DNA of 64,000 nt from Sphingomonas phyllosphaerae (GTDB lineage Bacteria; Pseudomonadota; Alphaproteobacteria; Sphingomonadales; Sphingomonadaceae). Of the stretch, positions 7,711 to 19,888 are shown piece by piece; the first letter of the stretch is position 1, and the number at the start of each line of letters is the position of its first letter. The position numbers and the translations under genes are program-made. The notes below the pieces were generated by a model. That model did no database searches and was not told where the DNA came from. It saw only the letters and a program-made list of their open reading frames with translations. The stretch spans positions 1,061,001 to 1,125,000 of the forward strand of contig JAQIJC010000001.1 of NCBI GenBank assembly GCA_036946405.1. The letters are read 5' to 3'.

Positions 7711-8532
7711 CTAACCAATCGGTGTTGCATGGGAATGGAGGAGGGTGCGGAACGCGGTGCGGCGGAGCGCGCGCGGCAGCGCGGCGTCGCTGGCGGTCGC
7801 GGCCGCTTGCAGGACGAGCGCGTCGGCGCGGGCGCGCAGCGTCAGATCGTTCGCGATCAGCGTGGCGGCCGGAAAGGCGCTGCGAAGCCCGGCCTCGGAC
7901 TCGTCGAACGCGAACCGGCACCAGCCGCGCGCGGTGGCGGCGAGCAGCAGCGACCCGAGCGGGCTCGAAGCAAGCGTCCAGCGGATCGTCTCGCCCGCAC
8001 CGCCCGCCGCCGCCGCCTGTGGCGTCATGCCGAGTCGCGCGGCATCGGCGTAGAAGCGGCTCGGCGCCGCATAGCCCGCGGCGTAAATCGCGGCGGTCAC
8101 ACCGTCGCTGCCGCACAGCGCCGCGAGGATGCGGTCGGCGCGGATCGTGCGCGCGAAGGCGGCGGGGGTGACGCCGGTCAGCCGATGGAAGAGCCGGTGG
8201 AAATGATGCGGGGCGTAACCGACCGACGCGGCCAGGACGGCCAGTGACGGCGTGGCGTCGCCGCCGAGCAGCGCGGCGGCGGCGACGACCGCCTGTCGAT
8301 CGCGCGCCACCGAATCGGGCAGGCAGCGGCGGCAGGCGCGATAGCCGGCCGCCCGCGCCGTCGCGGCGTCGGGGAGGAAGGTGACGTTTTCGCGGCGCGG
8401 GCGCCGTGCGGCGCAGCTCGGCTTGCAATAGATATGCGTGCTGTGGACCGCGACCACGAAGCGCCCGTCGAAGGCGCGATCCCGCCGGGCGAAGGCGTCC
8501 CATGCGGTATCGGGGTCGATCGTCGCGCTCAT
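7711..8532 (-). CDS. Ada-type methyl-phosphotriester sensor/AraC regulator lacking the methyltransferase active site
   Basis: A 273-residue protein. The N-terminal Ada zinc domain has Cys36, Cys40, Cys67 and Cys70 (IYCKPSCAARRPRREN, RACRRCLPD); Cys36 corresponds to the methyl-accepting Cys38 of E. coli Ada. An AraC-type helix-turn-helix follows (LAVLAASVGYAPHHFHRLF). The start of the O6-methylguanine-DNA methyltransferase domain is present (TIRWTLASSPLGSLL), but the chain ends at residue 273 before the PCHR active-site motif; full-length Ada is about 350 residues. No remnant of the missing part is seen before cpaF. It can probably still sense phosphotriesters and act as a regulator, but not repair O6-alkylguanine. 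Confidence 0.8.
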   Translation of the reverse strand: MSATIDPDTAWDAFARRDRAFDGRFVVAVHSTHIYCKPSCAARRPRRENVTFLPDAATARAAGYRACRRCLPDSVARDRQAVVAAAALLGGDATPSLAVLAASVGYAPHHFHRLFHRLTGVTPAAFARTIRADRILAALCGSDGVTAAIYAAGYAAPSRFYADAARLGMTPQAAAAGGAGETIRWTLASSPLGSLLLAATARGWCRFAFDESEAGLRSAFPAATLIANDLTLRARADALVLQAAATASDAALPRALRRTAFRTLLHSHATPIG

Positions 8533-8621
8533 GATGCCGCTCTACGCCCATGCGGTACGGGACGCATCCCGTGGCTTGCGTTCAAAGCCGCTGTACTGAC
8601 ATCGCAAAGGTTTCACTCCGG

Positions 8622-8650
8622 TTGCATCGCGGCGGACCCTTTGCTACGCG
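8622..8650 (+). promoter_or_regulatory. Possible sigma-70-type promoter of the atp operon
   Basis: TTGCAT at 8622-8627 and TACGCG at 8645-8650 are 17 bases apart, about 90 bases before atpH. The -10 match is weak, as is common in GC-rich alphaproteobacteria. Positional inference only. Confidence 0.3.
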
Positions 8651-8656
8651 CGCCGT

Positions 8657-8715
8657 ACCCAAGCGAGGCGCACCCGATGTGCGCCATCCGTTCGCATGGG
8701 TGGGCACCCTTGGGT
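8657..8715 (+). other. Structured leader ahead of atpH
   Basis: An outer stem ACCCAAG (8657-8663) with CTTGGGT (8709-8715) encloses a perfect inner hairpin GGCGCAC/GTGCGCC (8667-8685, five-base loop). The outer arm ends just before the atpH ribosome binding site. It could act as a leader structure for the operon or as a terminator for upstream transcription, though there is no T-run. Confidence 0.4.
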
Positions 8716-8737
8716 CATGACGAGGAAAGTGGATCGC

Positions 8738-10841
<2,104 letters not shown>

Positions 10842-10852
10842 AAGGCATTTAG

Positions 10853-10966
10853 CCCTCTCCCCTGTGGGGAGAGGGTTGGGTGAGGGGTCGGTGTCTCACC
10901 GAGGCGGCCCTCTCTGCGAGGCCTCGGCCCCTCACCCCGACCCTCTCCCCAGAAGGGGAGAGGGAG
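10853..10966. repeat. Palindromic repeat family E, copy 1 (atpA-atpG spacer)
   Basis: The arms CCCTCTCCCCTGTGGGGAGA / GGGTTGGGTGAGGGGTCGG and their inverted counterparts (CCCCTCACCCCGACCCTCTC) form a large potential cruciform. The unit fills almost the whole atpA-atpG gap. Related copies are at 13428 and, inside a coding sequence, at 40335. Confidence 0.85.
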
Positions 10967-10979
10967 AAGAAGGACCCAA

Positions 10980-11849
10980 ATGGCAAGTTTGAAGGCCCTC
11001 AAGATCCGCATCGGCTCGGTGAAGTCGACGCAGAAGATCACCAAGGCGATGAAGATGGTCGCCGCCGCCAAGCTGCGCCGTGCGCAGGAGGCGGCGGTCG
11101 CGGGGCGTCCCTATGCCGAGCGGCTGGAGGGCGTCGTCGCCAGCCTCGCGCGGACGGTCGGCGTCGGCGCGTCGCCGCTGCTGGCGGGCACCGGCAAGGA
11201 CCAGGTGCATCTGCTGGTCGTCGCGACCTCTGAGCGCGGTCTCGCGGGCGCGTTCAACACCAACATCGTCCGCGCCGCGCGCCGCAAGGCCGAGGAGCTG
11301 GAGGCCGCGGGCAAGACCGTGCGCTTCTACATCGCCGGCAAGAAGGGGCGCGTGATGAAGCGCTTCTACCCGACCGGGATCGTCGCCGACCATGACCTGT
11401 CGGAGATGAAGACCGCGAGCTTCGACGCCGCCAAGGAGATCGCTGACGATCTGATCGCGCGCTTCAAGGCCGGCGAATTCGACGTCGCGCATTTGTTCTA
11501 CGCGCGCTTCCAGTCGGCGCTGGTGCAGGAGCCGATCGGCGCGCAGATCATCCCGGTCGCGATCCCGCAAGTAAAGGACGCCAAGGCGTCGGACGCGACG
11601 GTGGAGTATGAGCCGAGCGAGGAGGCGATCCTCGACGATCTGCTGCCGCGCAACGTCGCGATCCAGATCTTCCGCGCGTTGCTGGAAAATGCCGCCTCGG
11701 AGCAGGGCAGCCGCATGACCGCGATGGACAATGCGACCCGCAACGCCGGCGACATGATCAAGCGGCTGAGCATCCAGTACAACCGCGCGCGTCAGGCGGC
11801 GATCACGACCGAGCTGGTCGAGATCATCTCGGGCGCCGAGGCACTGTAA
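10980..11849 (+). CDS. atpG: ATP synthase F1 subunit gamma
   Basis: A 289-residue protein with the N-terminal coiled-coil start [20 protein letters not shown] and [14 protein letters not shown], and the C-terminal family signature [14 protein letters not shown] near residue 245. Gamma is the rotating shaft inside the alpha3beta3 ring. AAGGA lies five bases before the ATG, immediately after repeat E1. Confidence 0.98.
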   Translation: MASLKALKIRIGSVKSTQKITKAMKMVAAAKLRRAQEAAVAGRPYAERLEGVVASLARTVGVGASPLLAGTGKDQVHLLVVATSERGLAGAFNTNIVRAARRKAEELEAAGKTVRFYIAGKKGRVMKRFYPTGIVADHDLSEMKTASFDAAKEIADDLIARFKAGEFDVAHLFYARFQSALVQEPIGAQIIPVAIPQVKDAKASDATVEYEPSEEAILDDLLPRNVAIQIFRALLENAASEQGSRMTAMDNATRNAGDMIKRLSIQYNRARQAAITTELVEIISGAEAL

Positions 11850-11891
11850 GTTACGTCACCGTCCCTCTTCACGAGGGATGCCGTATGTTAA

Positions 11892-13418
<1,527 letters not shown>

Positions 13419-13427
13419 CGCTATAAG

Positions 13428-13547
13428 CCCTCTCCCCGACGGGGAGAGGGTTGGGTGAGGGGCAGCCACCAAAGCTACCGCCAGTAGCTGTCGCACCCCT
13501 CCGCCACTACCCCTCACCCCAGCCCTCTACCCACCGGGGAGAGGGAG
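13428..13547. repeat. Palindromic repeat family E, copy 2 (atpD-atpC spacer)
   Basis: Same arms as E1 (CCCTCTCCCCGACGGGGAGA ... CCCCTCACCCCAGCCCTCTA ... GGGGAGAGGGAG) with a different centre. It occupies the spacer between atpD and atpC. Confidence 0.85.
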
Positions 13548-13560
13548 CCGAGGTTATAAT

Positions 13561-13812
13561 ATGCTGCATTTCGAACTCGTCACGCCGGCCCGTCTGCTCA
13601 TTTCCGAGGACGTTCACATGGTGACCGTGCCCGGCACCGACGGCGATTTCGCGGTGCTGGAAGGCCATGCGCCGTTCATGTCGACGATCCGCGACGGCGC
13701 GGTGCTGGTGCAGAAGACGCCCGGTGGCCAGCCGGAAGCGATCGCGATCCGCGGTGGCTTCGCCGAGGTCAATGCGCGCGGGCTGACCGTGCTGGCCGAG
13801 CACGCGGGGTAA
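13561..13812 (+). CDS. atpC: ATP synthase F1 subunit epsilon, short form
   Basis: An 83-residue protein: [20 protein letters not shown], then [20 protein letters not shown] and [20 protein letters not shown], i.e. the N-terminal beta-sandwich domain. The C-terminal two-helix domain that regulates ATPase activity in E. coli (about 135 residues in total) is absent, as in many sphingomonads. GAGG is seven bases upstream. It ends the F1 operon; F0 genes are not nearby, the normal alphaproteobacterial arrangement. Confidence 0.93.
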   Translation: MLHFELVTPARLLISEDVHMVTVPGTDGDFAVLEGHAPFMSTIRDGAVLVQKTPGGQPEAIAIRGGFAEVNARGLTVLAEHAG

Positions 13813-13871
13813 GCGGTTCGACGCTTCCCCGAATGTCGCTTCGGGGTTGATCCTCGAAGCCCTGTACTTTC

Positions 13872-13946
13872 GTCATTGCGAGCGTAGCGAAGCAATCCAG
13901 GGCGTCGTGATCCGGCCTTTGATTGCTTCGCTGCGCTCGCAATGAC
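13872..13946. repeat. Palindromic repeat family B, copy 2
   Basis: Arms GTCATTGCGAGCGTAGCGAA and GCTGCGCTCGCAATGAC around a short centre. It lies in the 224-base gap between convergent atpC and the metallopeptidase gene; nothing else was seen in that gap. Confidence 0.8.
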
Positions 13947-14036
13947 GGTTGGGTGGACCGGCGAGCCTGAACGACGGCAAGGCGAAGAAGCGGGGTTCCG
14001 GGTCGAGCCCGGGACGACGGCGAAGCGGTGTCGTCC

Positions 14037-15572
14037 TTACTTCTCGCCGTCGTCGTCCTTCTTGTCCTCCATCGCCGCCGCGATCGTGTCGATTGCCGTG
14101 CTGTCCTTGCTCTCGACCGCGGTGAGCACGGCGCCGGCCATCGTCGCCAGCGCGCCGCCATGCGGATCGTAGGCGACGCGGCGCAGCGCCGGGACCGCGG
14201 CGCCATATTCCTTCTTGCGGATGTGCATCGCCGCGACCTGCATCGCCAGCCCGGTGTCGAACGGCGCGAGCGAGAAGGCGTAGTCGAGGCCCTTCTCGGC
14301 ATTGGGGCTCATCGGTCCGCCCGAACTGCGCAACGCCTGATAGTGCGCGACGAGCGGCCATGGATCCTCGGCGTCGAGATGGTTGGCGGTGATGAACCAT
14401 TGCCGCACCGCCTTCCACCGCGCCGCATCGGTGACATGCTCCTTCTCGGCCAGCCCGGCCTGCGCCATGCCGCGATAGATCAACGCCTTGCGTGATTTCG
14501 GATCGACGGCGAGCGCGCGCGCCGCGGCGGCATCGGCGGCCGCATAGGCCCCGGCATCGTATTCGGCCTCGGCGAGCGCGACCTGCACCGCGGGATCGTT
14601 CGGCCAGTCCGCGGCGACCTTTCGCGCGGCGACCGCGACGGCGGGCGCGGTCTTGGTGTTCACGCCGCGCGTCGAGCGGAGCACCACCGGCATGATCGCT
14701 TCCTCACCCGGCGACAGCGCGCGCGTCGTCACCGGCCCGATCGGCAGCGTCTCGATCTTAAGCCCCAGCATCGGTAGCGCCTTTCGCGCATAGTTGTTGA
14801 GGGCGTTGTCGAGCTTGCGTGGATCGCCGAGCAGGGCCATCTGGCTCTTCGGATCGCCGCCGCTCTCCAGCGCCTTCAGATAGGCGGCGAGTTGCGTGCG
14901 GCGTTCGGCGTTGAGCAGCATGTAATGGGTGAGCAGCCACGAGCGGCCGTAGAAGACCTGCCGCTGATTCGGGTCGAGCCGCTTGTCGCTGGGCGACATC
15001 GTCAGCAAATCGCGCATCGGCAGCATCTGGTCGTCGATCAGCCCATAGGCACGATAGAGCGGTGGCGCGCCGATCAGCAGCCGATCGGACTCGAAGACCA
15101 TCGTTGCGTTGAACTCGGCAAAGCCTTCGACGAACCACGCCGGGAACGCGCGGTCGCCCCACGACGAGAACATGAAATGGTGCGCATATTCGTGGAGCAG
15201 CACCGCCTGCGGCGTCAGCGCGAGCTTCCCCGTGTCGTTGGTCTTGCGCGGCACGAACGCGACCGGACCGGACAGCCGCGGCATATAGACGCCAGCCATG
15301 TCGCGGGCGCCGAGCAGCTTCTGCAAGGCCGCGATGTCCTTGACCACGAAGACGTGCACGCGTTGCGTCGGGCTGAACGCCGGATCGTCCATGCCGCGCA
15401 TCACGCGCATCGCCTTGTCGAACCGCTCGAGCCGCGTCGCGAACTCGGTCACCTTGTCGGGTTCATCTTCCGAATAGACGATGAAATGGCGCGACGACGC
15501 CTGCTGCCACGTCGCGGTCGCCGGCGTGGCGACCCCCAGGGCCAGCGCCAGCGCTGCCCACATCCTGCGCAT
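14037..15572 (-). CDS. Exported gluzincin-type metallopeptidase (DUF1570-like) with TPR-like C-terminus
   Basis: A 511-residue protein with a signal peptide (MWAALALALGVATPATA). Around residue 130 it has LLHEYAHHFMF (an HExxH zinc motif) followed by FVEGFAEF, supplying the third glutamate ligand; this spacing fits gluzincins of the DUF1570 kind. The C-terminal half is Ala-rich and helical (VALAEAEYDAGAYAAADAAA), consistent with tetratricopeptide repeats for protein binding. It is probably periplasmic. Substrate unknown. Two adjacent ATGs exist; the second is better spaced from the GGGGGTGG upstream. Confidence 0.8.
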   Translation of the reverse strand: MRRMWAALALALGVATPATATWQQASSRHFIVYSEDEPDKVTEFATRLERFDKAMRVMRGMDDPAFSPTQRVHVFVVKDIAALQKLLGARDMAGVYMPRLSGPVAFVPRKTNDTGKLALTPQAVLLHEYAHHFMFSSWGDRAFPAWFVEGFAEFNATMVFESDRLLIGAPPLYRAYGLIDDQMLPMRDLLTMSPSDKRLDPNQRQVFYGRSWLLTHYMLLNAERRTQLAAYLKALESGGDPKSQMALLGDPRKLDNALNNYARKALPMLGLKIETLPIGPVTTRALSPGEEAIMPVVLRSTRGVNTKTAPAVAVAARKVAADWPNDPAVQVALAEAEYDAGAYAAADAAAARALAVDPKSRKALIYRGMAQAGLAEKEHVTDAARWKAVRQWFITANHLDAEDPWPLVAHYQALRSSGGPMSPNAEKGLDYAFSLAPFDTGLAMQVAAMHIRKKEYGAAVPALRRVAYDPHGGALATMAGAVLTAVESKDSTAIDTIAAAMEDKKDDDGEK

Positions 15573-15640
15573 CATCCACCCCCGTCCGTCTTCCCCGCGC
15601 GTAGCGTACGAGCCGGGCGCGGAGCGTCAAGCGACGCGGA

Positions 15641-17416
15641 TCAAGCGTCGTGGAATTGCAGGCTCGCCAGCCGTGCGTAGAGGCCACCCGCGCCGATCAG
15701 AGCGGCGTGATCGCCTTCCTCGACGATCCGGCCACCGTCCATGACGACGATCCGCGACGCGGCGCGAACGGTGGCGAGGCGATGCGCAATGACGAGCGTG
15801 GTGCGCGACGCCATCAGCCGCTCGAGCGCGTCCTGCACCAGCCGCTCGCTTTCGGCGTCGAGTGCGCTGGTCGCCTCGTCAAGCAACAGGATCGGCGCGT
15901 CGCGGAGCAGCGCGCGCGCGATCGCGACGCGTTGGCGCTGCCCGCCCGACAACCGTGCGCCACCTTCGCCGAGGAAGGTGTCGAGACCCTCTGGCAAGGC
16001 GCGGAGGAAGTCGGCGGCGTTGGCCGCCTCCGCCGCCGCCCAGACCTGCGCGTCATCGGCGTCCCAGCGGCCGTAGCGGAGATTGTCGCGCGCGCTGGTG
16101 CCGAAGATCACCGTTTCCTGCGGCACCATCGCGATCCGCGCACGAACCTCGGACGGGTCGGCGCGGGTGAGGTCGACCCCGTCGACCAGCACTTCGCCGC
16201 GCGCGGGCTGGTAGAAATGCTGAAGCAATTGGAACAGGGTCGACTTGCCGGCGCCGGACGGGCCGACCACCGCCAGCGTTTCGCCGGGGGCGACCTCCAG
16301 CGTGAAGTCGTGGAGCGCGGCGACATCGGGGCGACTGGGGTAGCGGAACTCGACGTTGCGAAACGCCACGCGGCCCTGCGGCGGCTGCGGCAGCGCCACC
16401 GGATGCGCGGGCGGCGCGATCTCGGGATGCTCGGCGAGCAATTCGCTCAAGCGCCCCGCCGCGCCGGCACCGCGCAGCAGATCGCCATAGACTTCGGTCA
16501 GCGCGCCGAACGCGCCCGCGACGATCCCGCCGGTCAGCACGAAGGCGGCGATCGCGCCGCCCGACAGACGCCCGGCGGCGACATCCTCCGCGCCTTCCCA
16601 TAACACCAACGTGATCGCGCCGAAGATCAGCCCGATGACGATTGCGGTCATGATCGCGCGCAGCGCCACCCGCTTGCGCGCCGCCGCCATCGTCGCCTCG
16701 ACCGCATCGGTGAAGCGCGCACTTTCACGCGCCTCCTGGCCGAACGCCTGGACGATCTTCATCGCGCCCAGCGTTTCGACGACGATCGATCCGACATCCG
16801 CGATCCGGTCTTGCGAAGTGCGCGACAGGTTGCGGACGCGCCGCCCGAGCAGGGCGATCGGCGCGATGATGAGCGGGATGCCCGCGAGCAGCATCGCCGC
16901 GAGCTTGGGCGAGATCGCGAACAGGTAGATCAGCCCGCCGATCGCGGTAAACGAGTTGCGCAGCGCGATCGACACCGTGCTACCGACCACCGTCTCGATC
17001 TGGCCGGTATCGGCGGTGAGCCGCGAGGCGATTTCGGACGGGCGGTTGGTTTCGTAGAAGGACGGGCTGAGCGTCATCAGATGCCGCTGCACCTCGGTGC
17101 GGATGTCGGCGACGACGCGCTCGCCCAGCCAGGCGACGAAATAGAAGCGCACTGCGGTGCCGAGCGCGAGCACCACGACGATCATCAGCATGTAATGGAA
17201 CGACGATGCCACGGACTCGGCGGATGCGCCGTTGCCGGCGAAGCCGCGATCGATCACGCGCTTGAAGCTGTAGGGGATCGCGATCGTCGCGCCCGAGGTG
17301 ACCGCCAGCGCGCTAAACGCCGCGGTAATCTGGAGCGGGTATTTGCGGGCGTGTCGAAAGACCATCGCCAGGTTGCCGAGGCGGCGGGAAGGAGCGACGT
17401 CGGAAGCGCTGGCCAT
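15641..17416 (-). CDS. ABC exporter, fused permease-ATPase (ABCB/MsbA-like)
   Basis: A 591-residue half-transporter. Six predicted membrane helices span the first ~310 residues. The ATPase domain follows, with Walker A VGPSGAGKSTLFQLL, Q-loop MVPQETVIF, signature LSGGQRQRVAIARAL, Walker B ILLLDEATSALD and switch His in VIAHRLATV. Proteins of this type flip lipids or export hydrophobic compounds as homodimers. The substrate cannot be told from sequence. MASASD at 17416 was chosen as start. It is divergent from phaZ with about 150 bases between. Confidence 0.92.
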   Translation of the reverse strand: MASASDVAPSRRLGNLAMVFRHARKYPLQITAAFSALAVTSGATIAIPYSFKRVIDRGFAGNGASAESVASSFHYMLMIVVVLALGTAVRFYFVAWLGERVVADIRTEVQRHLMTLSPSFYETNRPSEIASRLTADTGQIETVVGSTVSIALRNSFTAIGGLIYLFAISPKLAAMLLAGIPLIIAPIALLGRRVRNLSRTSQDRIADVGSIVVETLGAMKIVQAFGQEARESARFTDAVEATMAAARKRVALRAIMTAIVIGLIFGAITLVLWEGAEDVAAGRLSGGAIAAFVLTGGIVAGAFGALTEVYGDLLRGAGAAGRLSELLAEHPEIAPPAHPVALPQPPQGRVAFRNVEFRYPSRPDVAALHDFTLEVAPGETLAVVGPSGAGKSTLFQLLQHFYQPARGEVLVDGVDLTRADPSEVRARIAMVPQETVIFGTSARDNLRYGRWDADDAQVWAAAEAANAADFLRALPEGLDTFLGEGGARLSGGQRQRVAIARALLRDAPILLLDEATSALDAESERLVQDALERLMASRTTLVIAHRLATVRAASRIVVMDGGRIVEEGDHAALIGAGGLYARLASLQFHDA

Positions 17417-17570
17417 GGCGGGCGGCCTAGCAGCGCGTGCCGATCCGCTCAACGTGTCGCGAAGGGTGACGAACCGGGGACCAAAGCCGGCTGCAATCGT
17501 TGCAGTCGCGTTGCGACCGGCGAAGTTGCTATAGGCGCCGCACCGGCGGGGCCGGGGAAGGAAGACGCGA

Positions 17571-18818
17571 ATGTTGTACGACGCCTATGAATTCCAGCGC
17601 TCGTGGCTGGCTTCGGCCAGTGCGATGGCGACGGTGGGCGCCAACTGGCTGAACAACCCGTCGAATCCGTTCGCCTATCTGGGTGGCGGCCCGGTGATGG
17701 CATCGGCGCTGGAGGTGTTCGCGCATGCTTCGGCGTCGCGCGGCAAGCCGGCGTTCGGCTTCGAGAAGACGATCGTCGATGGGCGCGACGTGGCGGTGGT
17801 CGAGGAGATCGTGCTGCAACGCCCGTTCGGACAACTCAAGCGCTTCCGCCGCGAAGGCGTGGAGGGCGGGCCGCGGCTGTTGATCGCCGCGCCGATGTCG
17901 GGCCACTTCGCGACCTTGCTGCGTGGTACGGTCGAGCGGATGCTGCCGGTCGCCGACGTTTATATCACCGACTGGCGCGACGCGAAGCTGGTGCCGACGC
18001 GCGAAGGGCGGTTCGATCTCGACGATTATATCGATTATCTGATCGCGTTCCTGGAGGCGATCGGCGCGGATCAGGACGGCGCGGCGGACGGGGCGCACGG
18101 CGCACATATGCTGGCGGTGTGCCAGCCGTCGGTACCGTGCCTCGCCGCGACAGCGCTGATGAGTGCCGACCGTAACCCGTGCCGCCCGCGCACGCTGACG
18201 ATGATGGGCGGTCCGATCGACACGCGTCAGGCGCCGACCGCGGTCAACACGCTGGCGACCGAGCGGCCGTTCGCGTGGTTCGAGCAGAACGTGATCGCGA
18301 CGGTGCCGCTGCTGTACCCGGGCGCGGGGCGGAAGGTCTATCCGGGCTTCCTGCAACTGTCCGGGTTCATGACCATGAACCTCGGCAATCACATGATGAG
18401 CCATTACGAGCTGTTCAAGCATCTCGTCACCGGCGACGACGACAGCGCCGAGGCGACCAAGCGCTTCTATGATGAATATCGCTCGGTGTGCGACATGACC
18501 GCGGAATTCTATCTCCAGACGATCGACACCGTCTTCCAGTCGCACAGCCTGCCCAAGGGCGAGATGATGCATCGCGGACGGCGCGTCGATACCGGCGCGA
18601 TCACCGACGTCGGGCTGCTGGCGATCGAGGGCGAGCGCGACGACATCAGCGGGCTGGGGCAGACCAAGGCAGCGCTGACGATCGCAAGCGTGCTGCCGGA
18701 CGAGAAGAAGCGCTATTACATGGCCGAGGGGGTCGGCCACTACGGGATCTTCAACGGCTCGAAATGGCGCAACCGCATCGCACCGGTGGTCGAGGAATGG
18801 ATGGCGGCGAACAGCTGA
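17571..18818 (+). CDS. phaZ: Intracellular polyhydroxyalkanoate depolymerase
   Basis: A 415-residue protein with the family's N-terminus (MLYDAYEFQRSWLASASAMA), PHB_depo_C-type C-terminus (GVGHYGIFNGSKWRNRI) and a lipase-like box with a cysteine nucleophile (MLAVCQPSVPC). These enzymes break down stored PHA granules in the cytoplasm. With phaR and the PhaC-like gene 16 kb away, it shows a storage-polyester cycle in this organism, though the genes are not clustered. The ribosome binding site GGAAGGAAG precedes the ATG and a clear terminator follows the stop. Confidence 0.93.
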   Translation: MLYDAYEFQRSWLASASAMATVGANWLNNPSNPFAYLGGGPVMASALEVFAHASASRGKPAFGFEKTIVDGRDVAVVEEIVLQRPFGQLKRFRREGVEGGPRLLIAAPMSGHFATLLRGTVERMLPVADVYITDWRDAKLVPTREGRFDLDDYIDYLIAFLEAIGADQDGAADGAHGAHMLAVCQPSVPCLAATALMSADRNPCRPRTLTMMGGPIDTRQAPTAVNTLATERPFAWFEQNVIATVPLLYPGAGRKVYPGFLQLSGFMTMNLGNHMMSHYELFKHLVTGDDDSAEATKRFYDEYRSVCDMTAEFYLQTIDTVFQSHSLPKGEMMHRGRRVDTGAITDVGLLAIEGERDDISGLGQTKAALTIASVLPDEKKRYYMAEGVGHYGIFNGSKWRNRIAPVVEEWMAANS

Positions 18819-18825
18819 TACGAAA

Positions 18826-18859
18826 GGGCCGGTCGCTGCGTAGCGACCGGCCCGTTTTT
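18826..18859 (+). terminator. Rho-independent terminator of phaZ
   Basis: A perfect GC-rich stem GGGCCGGTCGCT/AGCGACCGGCCC with a four-base loop is followed by GTTTTT, starting eight bases after the phaZ stop codon. Confidence 0.9.
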
Positions 18860-18860
18860 C

Positions 18861-18991
18861 GTCATCCCTGCGAAGGCAGGGATCCATGGCTGCTTCGTTC
18901 TTCGGCTCGGTCTGACACATGAGGTTCGGACCATGTGTCAGACGATTCGCGACAAGCCACAGACATGGGCTCCTGCCTGCGCAGGGGCGAC
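18861..18991. repeat. Palindromic repeat family F, copy 1
   Basis: The outer arms GTCATCCCTGCGAAGGCAGG and CCTGCCTGCGCAGGGGCGAC enclose an inner hairpin TCTGACACATG/CATGTGTCAGA. The same compound structure is found at 23642-23772. It fills the gap between phaZ and the next gene. Confidence 0.75.
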
Positions 18992-18993
18992 GG

Positions 18994-19497
18994 TTATGCT
19001 GCGCTGTTTTCCGCCGTCGTCTCGACCTTGGCGTGGCTGCCTTCCTCGCCGGCCTTGATCGTGCCGCCGAACAGCATCTTCACCCGGCCCGACAGCGACA
19101 TGTCGGTTTCCCACAGTTCCGCGGAGCCGATGTCGACGCGCAGCAGCGCGAGGTTCGGGTCATTGCGGCCTTCCGGGAACCACGCCTCGGCCTGCTTATT
19201 CCAGAGCTTGTCGATCTGCGCCTGATCGTTGTCGATCCGCGCGGTGCCGTCGAGGCAGGCGAAGAAATCGTGCCCCTTCGACACATATTGCGCCATGACG
19301 CGCCCGCCATCGGCAAGCCGGTTGGTCTTGCCGATAAAAAAGAACAGCGTGTCGACCTGATCCTCGTCGAGCTGCGCGGTCAGCGGCTCGTGATGCGCAT
19401 GGCCATCCGCCGGGCCGACCATCACGAACGGGCTGTCGGCCATCTTCTTCCAGAGATCCTGCTTCAGCTTCTTCGGGTCGGTGTTGGCATCGGCCAT
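18994..19497 (-). CDS. Pyridoxamine 5'-phosphate oxidase-fold protein (general stress protein 26-like)
   Basis: A 167-residue protein of the split beta-barrel flavin-binding fold: KMADSPFVMVGPADG near residue 20, TLFFFIGKTNRLAD, then VSKGHDFFACLDGTARID. Small members of this family bind FMN, F420 or haem and are often stress-related; the cofactor here is not determined. ATG 19497 follows an AGGAGA ribosome binding site, so the longer upstream frame was discarded. Confidence 0.85.
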   Translation of the reverse strand: MADANTDPKKLKQDLWKKMADSPFVMVGPADGHAHHEPLTAQLDEDQVDTLFFFIGKTNRLADGGRVMAQYVSKGHDFFACLDGTARIDNDQAQIDKLWNKQAEAWFPEGRNDPNLALLRVDIGSAELWETDMSLSGRVKMLFGGTIKAGEEGSHAKVETTAENSAA

Positions 19498-19660
19498 GTC
19501 GCATCTCCTGTTCGGGTTCGACGGGAGAACGAGAGGCGGGGGCGTTGGTTGCCGGGGCGGTGGAAACGGCATTCTACCGCCCCGCTTGGTTGTCGTTAAC
19601 GACGGCCAGCGACATAAACGGACCCGCAGCAATCACGCTGCAAAACCGGAAAGGTGAACT

Positions 19661-19753
19661 ATGTCACTCACCGAACTGTCCTCGATCCTGGGGCTCTTGA
19701 TCGCCTTTGGCACGCTTGTGCTGAAGGTCGTTGAGGTCGCCCGAAAGAACTAG
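19661..19753 (+). CDS. 30-residue single-pass membrane peptide, possible type I toxin-like
   Basis: The frame ATG 19661 to TAG 19751 encodes a 30-residue peptide: MSLTELSSILGLLIAFGT, then LVLKVVEVARKN. It has one hydrophobic helix with a basic, positively charged tail. An AAAGGTG ribosome binding site lies just upstream. Short N-terminus, hydrophobic core and Lys/Arg end resemble holin-like or type I toxin peptides, but no antisense RNA was proven. Three hairpins follow directly. It could equally be a small membrane-complex subunit. It is too short for usual gene finders. Confidence 0.55.
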   Translation: MSLTELSSILGLLIAFGTLVLKVVEVARKN

Positions 19754-19761
19754 GGCCGGGC

Positions 19762-19867
19762 GGGGTTCGGTCTGGCAGCCGGACCCCAAACGCCAAGAGC
19801 CTCGACCGCTGGCACGATCGAGGCTCCCGAAAAGGCGCTATGTCATCGCCGATGCGATACATAGCGC
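19762..19867 (+). other. Three consecutive hairpins after the membrane peptide gene
   Basis: Hairpin 1: 19762-19787 (GGGGTTCGG with CCGGACCCC, one mismatch). Hairpin 2: 19797-19826 (GAGCCTCGA with TCGAGGCTC). Hairpin 3: 19835-19867 (GCGCTATGT with ACATAGCGC), with an inner GATGCG/CGCATC alternative. There are no strong T-runs. They may end transcription from both sides or belong to an RNA. The wider gap also holds a GGGGCGGT/ACCGCCCC hairpin at 19554-19583. Confidence 0.6.
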
Positions 19868-19888
19868 ATCGGTCTTAACGGTTCAACG

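Noticed and set aside
17571..18818. phaZ and the PhaC-like gene as one PHA operon
   Set aside because: They are 16 kb apart with many unrelated genes, an IS element and the atp operon between; they share function only.
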